From JADHUC01 sp964617665 (GTDB lineage: Bacteria; Planctomycetota; Planctomycetia; Pirellulales; Pirellulaceae): 22,507 nt of DNA. The notes under the pieces were generated by a model. It was not told the origin of the DNA. It made no database searches and saw only the letters and a program-made list of their open reading frames with translations. Below are positions 14,026 through 22,479 of the stretch, one piece after another. Made by a program: the position numbers and the translations under genes. Positions within the stretch are counted from its first letter, which is position 1, and each line of letters starts with the position of its first letter. The stretch lies in the NCBI GenBank assembly GCA_964617665.1, contig CAZUAH010000205.1:1-22507 (forward strand), given 5' to 3'.

Positions 14026-16110
14026 ATGAATGTGACAGCGAGAGAAACGGGTGTTGCTGTCCCATTGCTGGCAGGTGTGCTTGTCGTGGTGGGGCTTGGT
14101 GGAACGGGGGCGAGTCCCGTACTCGCGGTGGATTCCCAACGGAAATCGCGCGAATACGAGACTTTTGACGACTTCTGCCTCAGGTACTTCGGCGCCGAAA
14201 AAGAGCAGCTTGCTTATGTCAAGTTTGGCACTGAGCTTAGACTTCGCAAGGGCGGGTCGTGGCGTCATGTCTCTGAGAATTCAGCCTGCATCGGCTGGGA
14301 GACGAACTTGCCATCGCGCGGCTACGTCGAGTATGGCGAGAACGTCGAGTACGGCAAGAGAACGTGTGCCGACGAGCGTTTCTTCTTTCTCCACGTACAT
14401 TACCTGAGCGAGTTGGAAGCCGGGAAGACGTATCATTATCGGATCGTTTCAACCGACGAACGTGGCAACGTACATCGCAGCGACGACGCGACCATCACGC
14501 CTCGTCCAATCCCCGACGCAATCCACGTCCCCGGCGACCTGGGCCAAACGCCGTATAACTTGACGGAGCCCGGCGCGACCTACGTGCTCACCGACGATAT
14601 CACGGCCGCTGCCAACGCTATCAACATCAGGGCCCGTAACGTGACACTGGATCTGAACGGCCACACAATCACCTATGACAACGTCGCCGGAGCGAAGGAC
14701 CCTAATGTCGACGAAGGGGCCTTCGGCCACTTTCGCGTTCAAGGCAACCATGGAATCCGCGGCAGCTACGGGGCTCGCGGATCCCGAGTTCTTAACGGTC
14801 TGGTCGTACAAGGTTCGGGCGGCGGCGCGGGTGGGTACGAGCCTGTGTACGCGAATGGCTTCGCGGAGATTGCCGGCGTGACGGTCGACTACTACGGGAC
14901 CCAACTGCGAGGGTTCGCCGGTTCGGGCGGAGAAATGCACCACTGTGTGGTGCTGGATCGCGGCACAAAACTTACCAATCGCCACCAGGGTGTCGCGGGG
15001 ATCGCCGAGACGGGCCACGTGCACCATTGTCTATTGAAACGCGTCCGCCAACGCGGGATCGGCGGCGGCCGCCACGGAACGAAGATTTACCGGAACGAGA
15101 TATACATCGACTCGTGCGCCACCAACTCCTTCGGCATCATGTACTACAAAACGCGAAACGCTGTCGCCCACGGCAACCGAATCTTCGGCACCGGCTACCA
15201 CGCGCTAGGGATTGGAACTGTTTCGGCCGGCGTGGGCGACATCAAGATCTACGACAACTATATCCACATGCGGTCGCGCGAGCCGGACCATCGCTGGGAC
15301 GAGTACGGTGCCCAGTCGGGAGTCAACGGTTTCCGCGTCACGTGGGGCGGGGAGAACATCGAGTGGTACGATAACGTGGTGATCGTCGAGGGCCGCGAGG
15401 CCGGCAAGGGCGAGGTTCGGGGCATCTGGCATGTGCCTCAGCCGGACCAGAAGAACCTGGTATACCACGACAACATCATCAAGGCCGTGGCCGACGAGGC
15501 AAAGACATCGGCACTGGGCTGCGTCGTGATCAGCGGCAGCAAGGATCCCGAAAAGGACCACGCGGCGCTTTTCAAGAACAACGTGCTGATATCCGACTTT
15601 TGTAACCTGAGCCTGGGCGGAGGCTATTACGGCGCGGCCAACAACGGTCGCTTCGTGGGAAACCGGTTTGTCAAGATCGGCGACAAGCCGAGTTACCGGA
15701 CAATCCAGTGCGGCTCCGGCGGTGGAACGTGCGTCGGCTTCGACTTGATCGCCTCGGTCTTTGCGGACGGTGCGGGCTTTGATCTCATCAAGTGGCGCGG
15801 TGATGGGCGGCGCGGCTTCTCGGTTGGTTACACCCTGAGCATCACGGCCAAGATAGGCACGGAAGTCGTGGTGAAGGACAAGGCGGGCGACGACATTTTC
15901 TCCGACCGCATACCAGCTTCGGGAGCGGTTGAAGTCTCGCTCGTCCAGTACCGCCACGAGCCGGATGGCAAGATCGAACTCACCCCGCATACCGTGACAG
16001 TGGGCCGGTCGACGAAGATGATCACTGCCGACCGGCCTAGGGCCTATCAGGTGACCGGCGGAGCGTGGAAGGAACTGCCTGTCGAGCCGCCGAACACGCC
16101 GATGTTTTGA
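14026..16110 (+). CDS. secreted right-handed parallel beta-helix protein with N-terminal Fn3-like domain
   Basis: 694 residues from the ATG at 14026, which has AAGGG about 9 bases upstream; the TTG two codons earlier is too close to it. A signal peptide runs to about residue 34 (VAVPLLAGVLVVVGLGG to VLAVD). Residues about 55-160 look like a fibronectin-III or purple-acid-phosphatase-N type sandwich (CIGWETNLPSRGYVEYGE, LEAGKTYHYRIVSTDE). From about 165 on comes a beta-helix: VTLDLNGHTITYDN, then coils such as GEMHHCVVLDRG, GHVHHCLLKRVRQRG, TKIYRNEIYIDSC and IKIYDNYIHM, each with Asn/His ladder positions. The last 120 residues form a beta-rich tail. The fold is that of pectate-lyase-like, alginate-epimerase-like and related enzymes, but no catalytic triad can be assigned. 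It opens the plus-strand cluster with GH172 and the HzsA-like gene. A role in glycan binding or cleavage is inference. Confidence 0.78.
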   Translation: MNVTARETGVAVPLLAGVLVVVGLGGTGASPVLAVDSQRKSREYETFDDFCLRYFGAEKEQLAYVKFGTELRLRKGGSWRHVSENSACIGWETNLPSRGYVEYGENVEYGKRTCADERFFFLHVHYLSELEAGKTYHYRIVSTDERGNVHRSDDATITPRPIPDAIHVPGDLGQTPYNLTEPGATYVLTDDITAAANAINIRARNVTLDLNGHTITYDNVAGAKDPNVDEGAFGHFRVQGNHGIRGSYGARGSRVLNGLVVQGSGGGAGGYEPVYANGFAEIAGVTVDYYGTQLRGFAGSGGEMHHCVVLDRGTKLTNRHQGVAGIAETGHVHHCLLKRVRQRGIGGGRHGTKIYRNEIYIDSCATNSFGIMYYKTRNAVAHGNRIFGTGYHALGIGTVSAGVGDIKIYDNYIHMRSREPDHRWDEYGAQSGVNGFRVTWGGENIEWYDNVVIVEGREAGKGEVRGIWHVPQPDQKNLVYHDNIIKAVADEAKTSALGCVVISGSKDPEKDHAALFKNNVLISDFCNLSLGGGYYGAANNGRFVGNRFVKIGDKPSYRTIQCGSGGGTCVGFDLIASVFADGAGFDLIKWRGDGRRGFSVGYTLSITAKIGTEVVVKDKAGDDIFSDRIPASGAVEVSLVQYRHEPDGKIELTPHTVTVGRSTKMITADRPRAYQVTGGAWKELPVEPPNTPMF

Positions 16111-16218
16111 AGGAAAGACAGGAAGCAGCGACGAACGGTCAACAACTCTCTCGATTGCTCGTGCCATCTGTTGCGCCCAAGTAAGGGGCGTGAAGTTCTG
16201 GAAAGAAAGGAGCGTCTC

Positions 16219-17364
16219 ATGAAACGCGATTTGACTTTACTAACTGCAGCGCTGGTCGTTTCTTGGTCTTTTGCACACGTTCGTTCAGCAGAAGCCGATC
16301 CGCCGGAGATCGTGGTGATCAAGCCTGAGGTGCAATCGCATCTGGCCAACGGAGGCTGGAAATACGACCGCTATAAAGAAATGCAATCGTTGGATGCAGG
16401 CAAGCGAATGACGATTGCCGATTTGAAGGGGCCGGGCATCGTCCGCAGCATACACATCACACGTCACCCGCCCGAAGAAACTGCCAGCCGCGGCGTTGTG
16501 CTGGAGATCTGGTTCGACGGTGCCGACGAACCGGCTGTGATGTGTCCACTGGCCGATTTCTTTGGCGATGGCTGCAACGGCCAAGGGATGGACTTCACCT
16601 CGAAGTTCATCGAGTGCGCCCCGTGGAACTACAATTGCTACTTCCCAATGCCCTTCAAGTCTTCTGCCCGCGTGACGCTGCGTAACGACACGGACAAGAA
16701 CATCATGAACTACAGCTACGTGGAATGGGATACACTGCCTCAGTGGAAAGAGGACTTGGGGTACTTTCACGCCACGTATGCGCGCAAGAGTTTTCAACTG
16801 ACCAAGGAAACCGACGAGACATTCTTCGAGGTCCAGGGAACAGGCCATGTACTCGGCCGCCAATTCAGCATCATCACCGACGAGCCACTATTCTGCGCAT
16901 TTCAATTCGTGATGGAGGGAAACAATGAAATCGACATCGACGGACACAAACGCCAGCTCGACTACTTGGGCACGGAATGCTCGTTCGGGTTTTGTTGGGG
17001 ATTCCGAAACCCGTTTGTCGGACTCCGCTGTGGAATGACTCTGGTGAAGAACGCGACAGGGAAACCGGAGGAGGAGCCGAAAGGGCTCAACCTCCTATCG
17101 GCTTATCGTTTCAACGACCACATGCCTATACGCTTCAACAAATCGCTGCGATGGCACATCAACTGGAAGAACGAGCGATTCTTCACGGCTCAGCCGCAAT
17201 GGCCAAAGGCCGTGGAAAACGATGGCTGTTGGGTCGACTACGCCACCGTTCACTACTGGTATCAGGCCACGCCTGCCGGTTTCCAGCATATTCCACTTCC
17301 CGCCGTGGCCGAGCGTCAGAAACCGATGCTGCGTCCTAACAAACCGACTCCGGCTGTTGACTGA
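16219..17364 (+). CDS. secreted GH172 / DUF2961 family protein
   Basis: 381 residues from the ATG at 16219, preceded by AAGGAG 7 bases upstream; the earlier in-frame ATG at 16171 lacks such a site and would bury the signal peptide (LTLLTAALVVSWSFAHVRSA, cleavage near 24). The sequence matches DUF2961, now CAZy family GH172, whose members include difructose-dianhydride I synthase/hydrolase and alpha-furanosidases acting on arabinan. The conserved N-terminal pattern IADLKGPGIVRSIHIT and WFDGADEPAVMCPLADFFG is present. Glu233 (VMEGNNEIDIDG) and Glu253 (LGTECSFGFCWGF) are 20 residues apart and correspond to the family's two catalytic glutamates. The usual GTEDYF is altered to GTECSF. Members form multimers of two jelly-roll domains. 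It lies 108 bp after the beta-helix gene on the same strand. Action on a terminal furanoside released by other enzymes of this region is inference. Confidence 0.8.
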   Translation: MKRDLTLLTAALVVSWSFAHVRSAEADPPEIVVIKPEVQSHLANGGWKYDRYKEMQSLDAGKRMTIADLKGPGIVRSIHITRHPPEETASRGVVLEIWFDGADEPAVMCPLADFFGDGCNGQGMDFTSKFIECAPWNYNCYFPMPFKSSARVTLRNDTDKNIMNYSYVEWDTLPQWKEDLGYFHATYARKSFQLTKETDETFFEVQGTGHVLGRQFSIITDEPLFCAFQFVMEGNNEIDIDGHKRQLDYLGTECSFGFCWGFRNPFVGLRCGMTLVKNATGKPEEEPKGLNLLSAYRFNDHMPIRFNKSLRWHINWKNERFFTAQPQWPKAVENDGCWVDYATVHYWYQATPAGFQHIPLPAVAERQKPMLRPNKPTPAVD

Positions 17365-17365
17365 G

Positions 17366-17374
17366 TGGTACAAT
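17366..17374 (+). promoter_or_regulatory. extended -10 element (TGGTACAAT) before the HzsA-like gene
   Basis: It lies two bases after the stop of the GH172 gene and about 58 bases before the GTG at 17432. It is identical over nine bases to 17366's counterpart at 1533-1541. No -35 at the right distance is evident, which an extended -10 can tolerate. It would let the downstream genes be transcribed separately. Confidence 0.35.
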
Positions 17375-17431
17375 AGGCACCTCCGACCAAAACAAAAGAG
17401 ACGAGCTATCTACCTGCGAAAGGGTCCGATC

Positions 17432-19288
17432 GTGACGAAAGCGTTGCTTGCCTGCTGTGCCCTACTTACGGTTGCCTGCGTCCCAGTTTGCGGCGTGGTA
17501 GCCGATGAACCGGTGAACCTCGCGCCGCAGGCAAAGGTGTGGGCGAGTTCGGAATACAGCGATTCATGGGCAGCCAAGTATGCGATTGACGAGAAAGTCC
17601 CACGTGAGGGCTCGGGAAGCGACGCAGGGAAGGCCTGGGCCTGTAAAGGCGCGGGTTCGGGCGACCGTGGCGAATTCACGCTCCAATGGCCGCAGCCGGT
17701 GCAGGTTGCGGAAGTTGTCTATTGGGGTCGCACCGGCAGCCTGCTCTCCGAAAGTTGGAAGGACTATGAGCTCTACCTCGACGAGGCGGAAAAACTGGCG
17801 GTTCGGGGCAGCTTCAGAATGTCTCGAAGGCCGCAACGGATTGCTATCGAGCCACAGCAGGTTCGAACGATCCGGCTGAAGTTTCTCAATTCCCACGGGG
17901 CCCTGAACGCCGGTGCGTCGGAGATCGCCGTCTATTCGACAAGGCCGTCCAAGGCACAGTTGGCCCTATTTCCGCTGGCGGGGAGGGAACTTGAAGAACG
18001 CGTCGCGTTAATCGAGAAGGAACGGGCCGACATGTCGCGCGTGGCGTCCAGTCTGCCGGGAAAAGTGGTGTTTCTCGCCGGAACTCGACCCTTCAACGAG
18101 TTGGACTGGCAGGCGCCGATGATCAGGCCGCCGACAACCACGACACCGCTTCAAGTCCGCAACTATATGGAGGTCGGAGATCACACGCACCGCTGCTATA
18201 TCGAGAAAGACACGCCGGGCCCTGCCAACATGGGACACCGGATGTACGTCCTCGACCCGATGCAGCCCGACCTTGCCCCTCAGCTCTTGGTGGACGCCGA
18301 CGAGGGTTGGATCGGCTGCGCGATGAGCGCGACGCATGACGGAAAGACGCTCTATTTTTCCATGGCGCCGGAGGGAGACAGCTTCTTTCACATCTACCGC
18401 ATCTCAACCTCCGGTGGAGAACCGGAGCAACTTACCTGGGGAACATTTCACGACGTTGATCCTGATGTGCTTCCCGACGGAGGCATTGTTTTCTGTTCCA
18501 CTCGATTCGGCAGTCGGGAAGAGTATCACAGTTATCTTGTCTCCACTCTTTTCACGATGACTTCCGAGGGGGAAGACATCCGGCCGATTACCTTTCACGT
18601 AGTCAATGACCGAGAACCCCGGGTCACCGCCCAGGGCAAGATCGTGTTCGTGCGTCAAGACAACTTCTTCATGAACGCGAAGATCGAAACGGAGATTCAT
18701 CAAATCAACCTGGATGGCACAGGCGGGTTCGTGCTCTTGGGCCAGGACGTGACGGGTAGCGGCTACGATCGTTACACGATGCACGAAGTGTTTCCGCAAG
18801 CCGTCGGCGTTTTGTCTCCGACACAACTCAATTTCAAGCGGGAAGGAAACGCGTTCGGCAATCCCACGCCCCTTCCCGACGGCCGCGTGGCCGCTCTCTG
18901 CGCCCCGACCAACAAATGGTCTCCGAATCATCCCTTCAAGAAGCATGGGATCGGCGTCGTGGTGTCAAGCTCGGGCGCTTCCGCCATCGACGGCATGCCC
19001 GTCAGCACTAGTAAACCGCTTCACGACATCGCCGCGTTGCCCGACGGCCGCCTGCTCTGCTCCACGCTGGACCGCGGATCGTTGGGAGTGGTGGACCTGG
19101 AAACAGGTGCCGTCTCGACATTCTACATTTCCGACGAGGAGGAAATACAGGCGCCTTTTTCGTGGGTCCTCGAAGTAAGCCAGTCGCCGCTGCGACGACG
19201 GACACCATGGCGCGCGACACGGGCCGCTCGACAGGCTACTTTTCTTGCCAGGACATCTTTCAAACCAAGCAGACCCGCGCCGATCTGA
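17432..19288 (+). CDS. N-terminal part of HzsA-like protein: discoidin-like domain and beta-propeller (ends by frameshift)
   Basis: Starts at GTG 17432 with AGGG 7 bases upstream, giving a signal peptide (VTKALLACCALLTVACVPVC to VVADE); an upstream ATG at 17222 lies inside the GH172 gene. Residues about 27-170 form an F5/8 type C (discoidin-like) carbohydrate-binding module (VNLAPQAKVWASSEYSDSW, VAEVVYWGR, VRTIRLKFLN). Residues about 208-575 are a TolB/PD40-like six-bladed propeller of the kind called the hydrazine synthase alpha subunit middle domain (KVVFLAGTRPFNELDW, DGKTLYFSMAPEG, DVDPDVLPDGGIVFCSTR, HDIAALPDGRLLCST). After IQAPF (residue 576) the frame is lost: the last 42 residues (SWVLEVSQSPLRRR onward) resemble nothing in the family, whereas the expected continuation is in the -1 frame. 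The protein as written therefore lacks its heme and HEAT parts. Confidence 0.75.
   Translation: MTKALLACCALLTVACVPVCGVVADEPVNLAPQAKVWASSEYSDSWAAKYAIDEKVPREGSGSDAGKAWACKGAGSGDRGEFTLQWPQPVQVAEVVYWGRTGSLLSESWKDYELYLDEAEKLAVRGSFRMSRRPQRIAIEPQQVRTIRLKFLNSHGALNAGASEIAVYSTRPSKAQLALFPLAGRELEERVALIEKERADMSRVASSLPGKVVFLAGTRPFNELDWQAPMIRPPTTTTPLQVRNYMEVGDHTHRCYIEKDTPGPANMGHRMYVLDPMQPDLAPQLLVDADEGWIGCAMSATHDGKTLYFSMAPEGDSFFHIYRISTSGGEPEQLTWGTFHDVDPDVLPDGGIVFCSTRFGSREEYHSYLVSTLFTMTSEGEDIRPITFHVVNDREPRVTAQGKIVFVRQDNFFMNAKIETEIHQINLDGTGGFVLLGQDVTGSGYDRYTMHEVFPQAVGVLSPTQLNFKREGNAFGNPTPLPDGRVAALCAPTNKWSPNHPFKKHGIGVVVSSSGASAIDGMPVSTSKPLHDIAALPDGRLLCSTLDRGSLGVVDLETGAVSTFYISDEEEIQAPFSWVLEVSQSPLRRRTPWRATRAARQATFLARTSFKPSRPAPI
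19156..19160 (+). other. frameshift site in a T5 run
   Basis: Five T residues lie exactly where homology passes from frame 2 to frame 1. Reading GCG CCT TTT and then stepping back one base gives TTC GTG GGT CCT, joining IQAPF to FVGPRSKPV. The codons do not form a classical X XXY YYZ heptamer (the P-site codon CCT would have to re-pair with GCC), so a one-base deletion, real or from sequencing, is more likely than programmed frameshifting. With the join the protein would have about 1352 residues. Confidence 0.7.
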
Positions 19289-21489
19289 AACGAATCAAGG
19301 CCGTACGCGTGATCGAGGGCCGACCGCTTACAGCGCGCATGTTGTCATCTGTTCGGTACCACGGCGGTGTTAATCACATCGGAACCGAGGCGGTGGAGTT
19401 GGGCGTGGTGCCCCTTTGTCCCGATGGTTCCTTCTACATCGAAGCGCCCGCCGACCGGGCCCTGGCGCTTCAGGCGATCGACGCAGAAGGTCGGGCCGTG
19501 ATCAATGAGCTATCTTGGATCTACATCCGCCCGGGGGAACGCCGAGCCTGCGTTGGGTGCCACGCAGGGTCCGCACGATCACCCCGAGCGGCTGTGGGCG
19601 ACGCCATGTTTTTGCGCCCGCTGCGACTGACGGGGGACGGGAATCCCTTCCGGTTCAAGGCCAATGCTCTCGCGCACGGGGGTGTCATGGGAAACTCCTT
19701 GGACCGTATTCGCGAAACCAAGTCCATCAACCTCTACCCCAATCCGCGACCGGGTTCGGACGTGGACTCGCCTCCGTTGCCGCCGGGACGCGCCGCCACC
19801 CGGGAAGCGTTGTGCAGTCGGTTGCGCGAGGGTTCGCCATCCGAAAAGGTGTCGGCCGCCCAACATCTGGGAATCCTCCGTGACCGTTTGGCCGTGCCGG
19901 CCCTTGTAGCCGCCTTGGAGGACGATCAAGCCGAGGTTCGCATGAATACCGCTCTGGCTCTCGCCGCGTGCGGCAATCGCCAAGCCGTCGAGACCCTGAT
20001 AGACGGGATAATGGACAGGAAACCACAGGTCGCCTTGGCTAGCAGCATGGCCGTATCTCACCTGACAGGTCACAACGAAGAAACGACGGGTGTCCGCCGA
20101 GCGGAATTCCAAGAATGCGCCGCTCGTTGGCGCCAGTGGCTGGCCGGGCACGACTGGTCGTGGATTGAACAGCGCCAGATCGAACAGCTCACGAGCCAAG
20201 ACCCGCAGTCCGTTATTCTGGCAGTCCAGACACTGGGGCACATCGGCGGTCCGGCGGCTCAAGCGGCCCTGCGCTCCTACATCCAACGCTGCCTGGATCC
20301 AGAGGACACCACCGACCTGCATTCGCTGGTGGACGCCATGCGAGGTCTGGGGCATCTCGGCGACTCGAAAGCTGTTCCTCTGTTGAAGTCGATCCTGGAA
20401 GCCCATCTTCCGCTACCTCGACAGCAGAGTGATTTGAAGCGCCTTCCCAGCCTGGAACGTTCGGCCAAACTGGGAGAGGCGGCCGCGGAATCCCTGGGAT
20501 GGATTGGCAACACCGAGGCAGAAGCGGCCCTGATCGAGCAGTGCAAGAATCTCCGCCCGTTTTGGCACTACACAGTCGCATTGGGGGACCAAGGCGGTGG
20601 ATGGGGCGATTACCTGAGTTGCTCGCCCGTGCATTATCGCTTTCTGGAAGCGTTCGACGCGATGGGGAGCACGCTTCCAGAGTCCGACGTTTTCGCGCTG
20701 GCCTTGTCTTTGCACATGAGTTTCGATCAACCTTTGCTGCAGGAAAGCGACACCTATGAAACGATGCTGGCTCGCGTGGTGCAGCGAGCTGGCTGTCTGG
20801 ACACGATTCTCGACTCGTGCTTTGCCATGATCGAGGTCGAGCAGCGGCCAATCAACGAAGAGTTCAAAGCGGCGCTGTTGGACCAAGTTACCGCCCAACG
20901 TTACCCGCAAATGGCTGGGACGAGTGTCGACTTCACAGTTCCCCAACGCGTTGCACAAATCCTGTCCGTGCTGGGAATTCGACCATCTGACGCGATCCGC
21001 TACCAAAGAGCGTTTGCCATGTATCGGGAGCGATATCTCGCAATTCGACAGGATTACCGCGGTCTCGAGACGGGCGCTTGTGCGTGGATTTGCTACTATG
21101 CGCTCGAAACACTCGGCCGACTTGAGTGCGAGGACGCGTACGAAGTGTTCTTGCACGCGCTGTCCGAAGATCCGCCGGAAGCCGTGGACGGCTTGGAGGA
21201 TCCCACCATGCCGCTTACCTACTTGGCCACGACGCCCCACTATCGAGTCGCGGCCGCCTTCGGGCTCGGGCAAACGGGAAAACACGAAGCCGTTCCCGCC
21301 CTGCTCGAAGCGGTGAGCAACTTCGACAACGCTTTGGAGGTTCGCCACATGGCGGCCAGAGCACTTGTGAAACTCTGCGATAGCCGCGATCTGGAAGTCC
21401 TGCGAGAAACGGCAGACTCCTACCCCGAGGTCCATACCCGCCGCGTCCTGCTAACGGCGTGCGAGGAAGCCTCGAAACGGACGCGGTAA
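19162..21489 (+). CDS. C-terminal part of HzsA-like protein: CxxCH (heme c) motif and HEAT repeats
   Basis: 775 residues from the first GTG, but there is no ribosome site and it overlaps the preceding gene by 127 bp in another frame. It is the continuation of the HzsA-like gene. The first segment (STGYFSCQDIF, AVRVIEGRPL, GGVNHIGTEAVELG, SWIYIRPGERRACVGCHAG) matches the part following the propeller in hydrazine synthase alpha-like proteins. CVGCH at residues 130-134 (19549-19563) is a c-type heme attachment motif. From about residue 215 to the end come HEAT-like repeats: KVSAAQHLGILRDRLAVPAL, EVRMNTALALAACGNRQAVE, VILAVQTLGHIGGPAAQAAL and VAAAFGLGQTGKHEAVPALL. Such proteins are abundant in planctomycetes without anammox metabolism, so no hydrazine chemistry is implied. 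The long frame without stops suggests the lesion is recent or artefactual. Confidence 0.75.
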   Translation: MGPRSKPVAAATTDTMARDTGRSTGYFSCQDIFQTKQTRADLKRIKAVRVIEGRPLTARMLSSVRYHGGVNHIGTEAVELGVVPLCPDGSFYIEAPADRALALQAIDAEGRAVINELSWIYIRPGERRACVGCHAGSARSPRAAVGDAMFLRPLRLTGDGNPFRFKANALAHGGVMGNSLDRIRETKSINLYPNPRPGSDVDSPPLPPGRAATREALCSRLREGSPSEKVSAAQHLGILRDRLAVPALVAALEDDQAEVRMNTALALAACGNRQAVETLIDGIMDRKPQVALASSMAVSHLTGHNEETTGVRRAEFQECAARWRQWLAGHDWSWIEQRQIEQLTSQDPQSVILAVQTLGHIGGPAAQAALRSYIQRCLDPEDTTDLHSLVDAMRGLGHLGDSKAVPLLKSILEAHLPLPRQQSDLKRLPSLERSAKLGEAAAESLGWIGNTEAEAALIEQCKNLRPFWHYTVALGDQGGGWGDYLSCSPVHYRFLEAFDAMGSTLPESDVFALALSLHMSFDQPLLQESDTYETMLARVVQRAGCLDTILDSCFAMIEVEQRPINEEFKAALLDQVTAQRYPQMAGTSVDFTVPQRVAQILSVLGIRPSDAIRYQRAFAMYRERYLAIRQDYRGLETGACAWICYYALETLGRLECEDAYEVFLHALSEDPPEAVDGLEDPTMPLTYLATTPHYRVAAAFGLGQTGKHEAVPALLEAVSNFDNALEVRHMAARALVKLCDSRDLEVLRETADSYPEVHTRRVLLTACEEASKRTR

Positions 21490-21519
21490 CAGCTTGTTGA
21501 GAAAGGGAGGTTTGGAGCC

Positions 21520-22479
21520 ATGCGGCGACGAGACTTTTTAAAGGGGGGCATGGCAGTAGCCGCGACCAGCCTTTTGCCGGTTTCGGCGCCTGCCAATCGG
21601 AAGAGACCGGTTACCTGGGCTTCTTATCAGAATCTTGACCTGAATCCGCAGGATATGGTTCGCGACGAGGATATCGCGCTCATCATCAAGTACGCCAAGG
21701 AGTTCACTCCACAGACGAATACGGGTAGACCTCCGTACGATCCAAATGAGCCGGACAAGCCGGGTACCGAGCGACCGCTGGCTGGCTTCGGCAAACGGAT
21801 CAAGGCAAGTGAGATGTCGATCTCGACTCCGAACACGTACAACAAGGCGATTGCGATCAAGGAGGGGATTGCTCGCCTACTCGCGGCCGACACGGACCAT
21901 TCGGTTCGGGAGATACTGACTGTCGGGCTTCAGTTCCACACCACGGGCTTCGACCATCCGACCGACGGAATCTCCGTACCGCCTGGGTTCAACTGGGACT
22001 GGGTGATGACAGTTCCACACAAGGTCGCCGACGCGCACCGCCAGGCGTGGGTCGACGCCGGCTACTTATGGTCCGTAAGGCCTTCGGTCCAACTTACAGC
22101 GGACCGAGTGAAAGACCGCGGATGGCCGACCGGGTGGCTCCGCGCCAGCAGAAAGACGAAGACGGCCGAGCAATACTCGATCATGCCCGATCTCCGCAAC
22201 CGTGAGTGCCGGACGTTCTTTCTCGACCGCTACGCGAAAATCAACGCGGAGTTGGGGCTTGTGAATGTAGGCCTTGGTGGTAAGTCAGGGTGGCTGCACG
22301 GGAATGCCATCCCGAGAAACCGGCCTGAGGCACCAAGGAACGCCGATCCATGGCTGCCGAGTCCGTACCCGGGCGACTCGTATCGCGACGCTAACGTGGC
22401 TCTGGTAAAGGAAGCCGTGGCACGGTTCGGGGCTCAACGGGTGACATGGACGAAGGGTGCAGTCTCTGTGGTGCGTTGA
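21520..22479 (+). CDS. Tat-exported protein of unknown family, possibly incomplete
   Basis: 319 residues. The ATG at 21520 has AGGGAGG about 10 bases upstream. MRRRDFLKGGMAVAATSLLP is a twin-arginine (Tat) signal with the RRDFLK core, so the mature protein is exported folded; cleavage is near SAPA (residue 25). I do not recognise the family. The mature part has alternating strands and helices (PVTWASYQNLDLN, DEDIALIIKYAKEF, REILTVGLQFHTTGFD, VADAHRQAWVDAGYLWSVRP, RTFFLDRYAKINAELG) consistent with a TIM-barrel glycosidase-like fold. Trp- and His-rich loops (FNWDWVMTVPHK, GKSGWLHGN) could line a carbohydrate site. The end (VTWTKGAVSVVR) comes abruptly and the window finishes 28 bp later, so the true protein could be longer with a frameshift. 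It lies 30 bp after the HEAT gene on the same strand and probably shares its transcript. Confidence 0.6.
   Translation: MRRRDFLKGGMAVAATSLLPVSAPANRKRPVTWASYQNLDLNPQDMVRDEDIALIIKYAKEFTPQTNTGRPPYDPNEPDKPGTERPLAGFGKRIKASEMSISTPNTYNKAIAIKEGIARLLAADTDHSVREILTVGLQFHTTGFDHPTDGISVPPGFNWDWVMTVPHKVADAHRQAWVDAGYLWSVRPSVQLTADRVKDRGWPTGWLRASRKTKTAEQYSIMPDLRNRECRTFFLDRYAKINAELGLVNVGLGGKSGWLHGNAIPRNRPEAPRNADPWLPSPYPGDSYRDANVALVKEAVARFGAQRVTWTKGAVSVVR

Noticed and set aside
15205..16167. 320-residue open frame on the minus strand
   Set aside because: It is antisense to the beta-helix gene, and its composition is that of a reverse-strand shadow.
16173..16191. Hairpin CGCCC-N7-GGGCG as a terminator after the beta-helix gene
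   Set aside because: The stem is only 5 bp and there is no T-run; transcription probably continues into the GH172 gene.
17222..17431. N-terminal extension of the HzsA-like gene into the GH172 gene
   Set aside because: It overlaps a confident gene in another frame; the GTG at 17432 has AGGG upstream and opens the signal peptide.
19150..19170. Programmed -1 frameshifting at the T5 run
   Set aside because: The codons do not form a classical slippery heptamer and no clear downstream stem-loop was seen, so an indel is preferred; it remains open until the reads are checked.
20413..21435. 340-residue open frame on the minus strand
   Set aside because: It is antisense to the HEAT-repeat region, with no start signal or recognisable domain.
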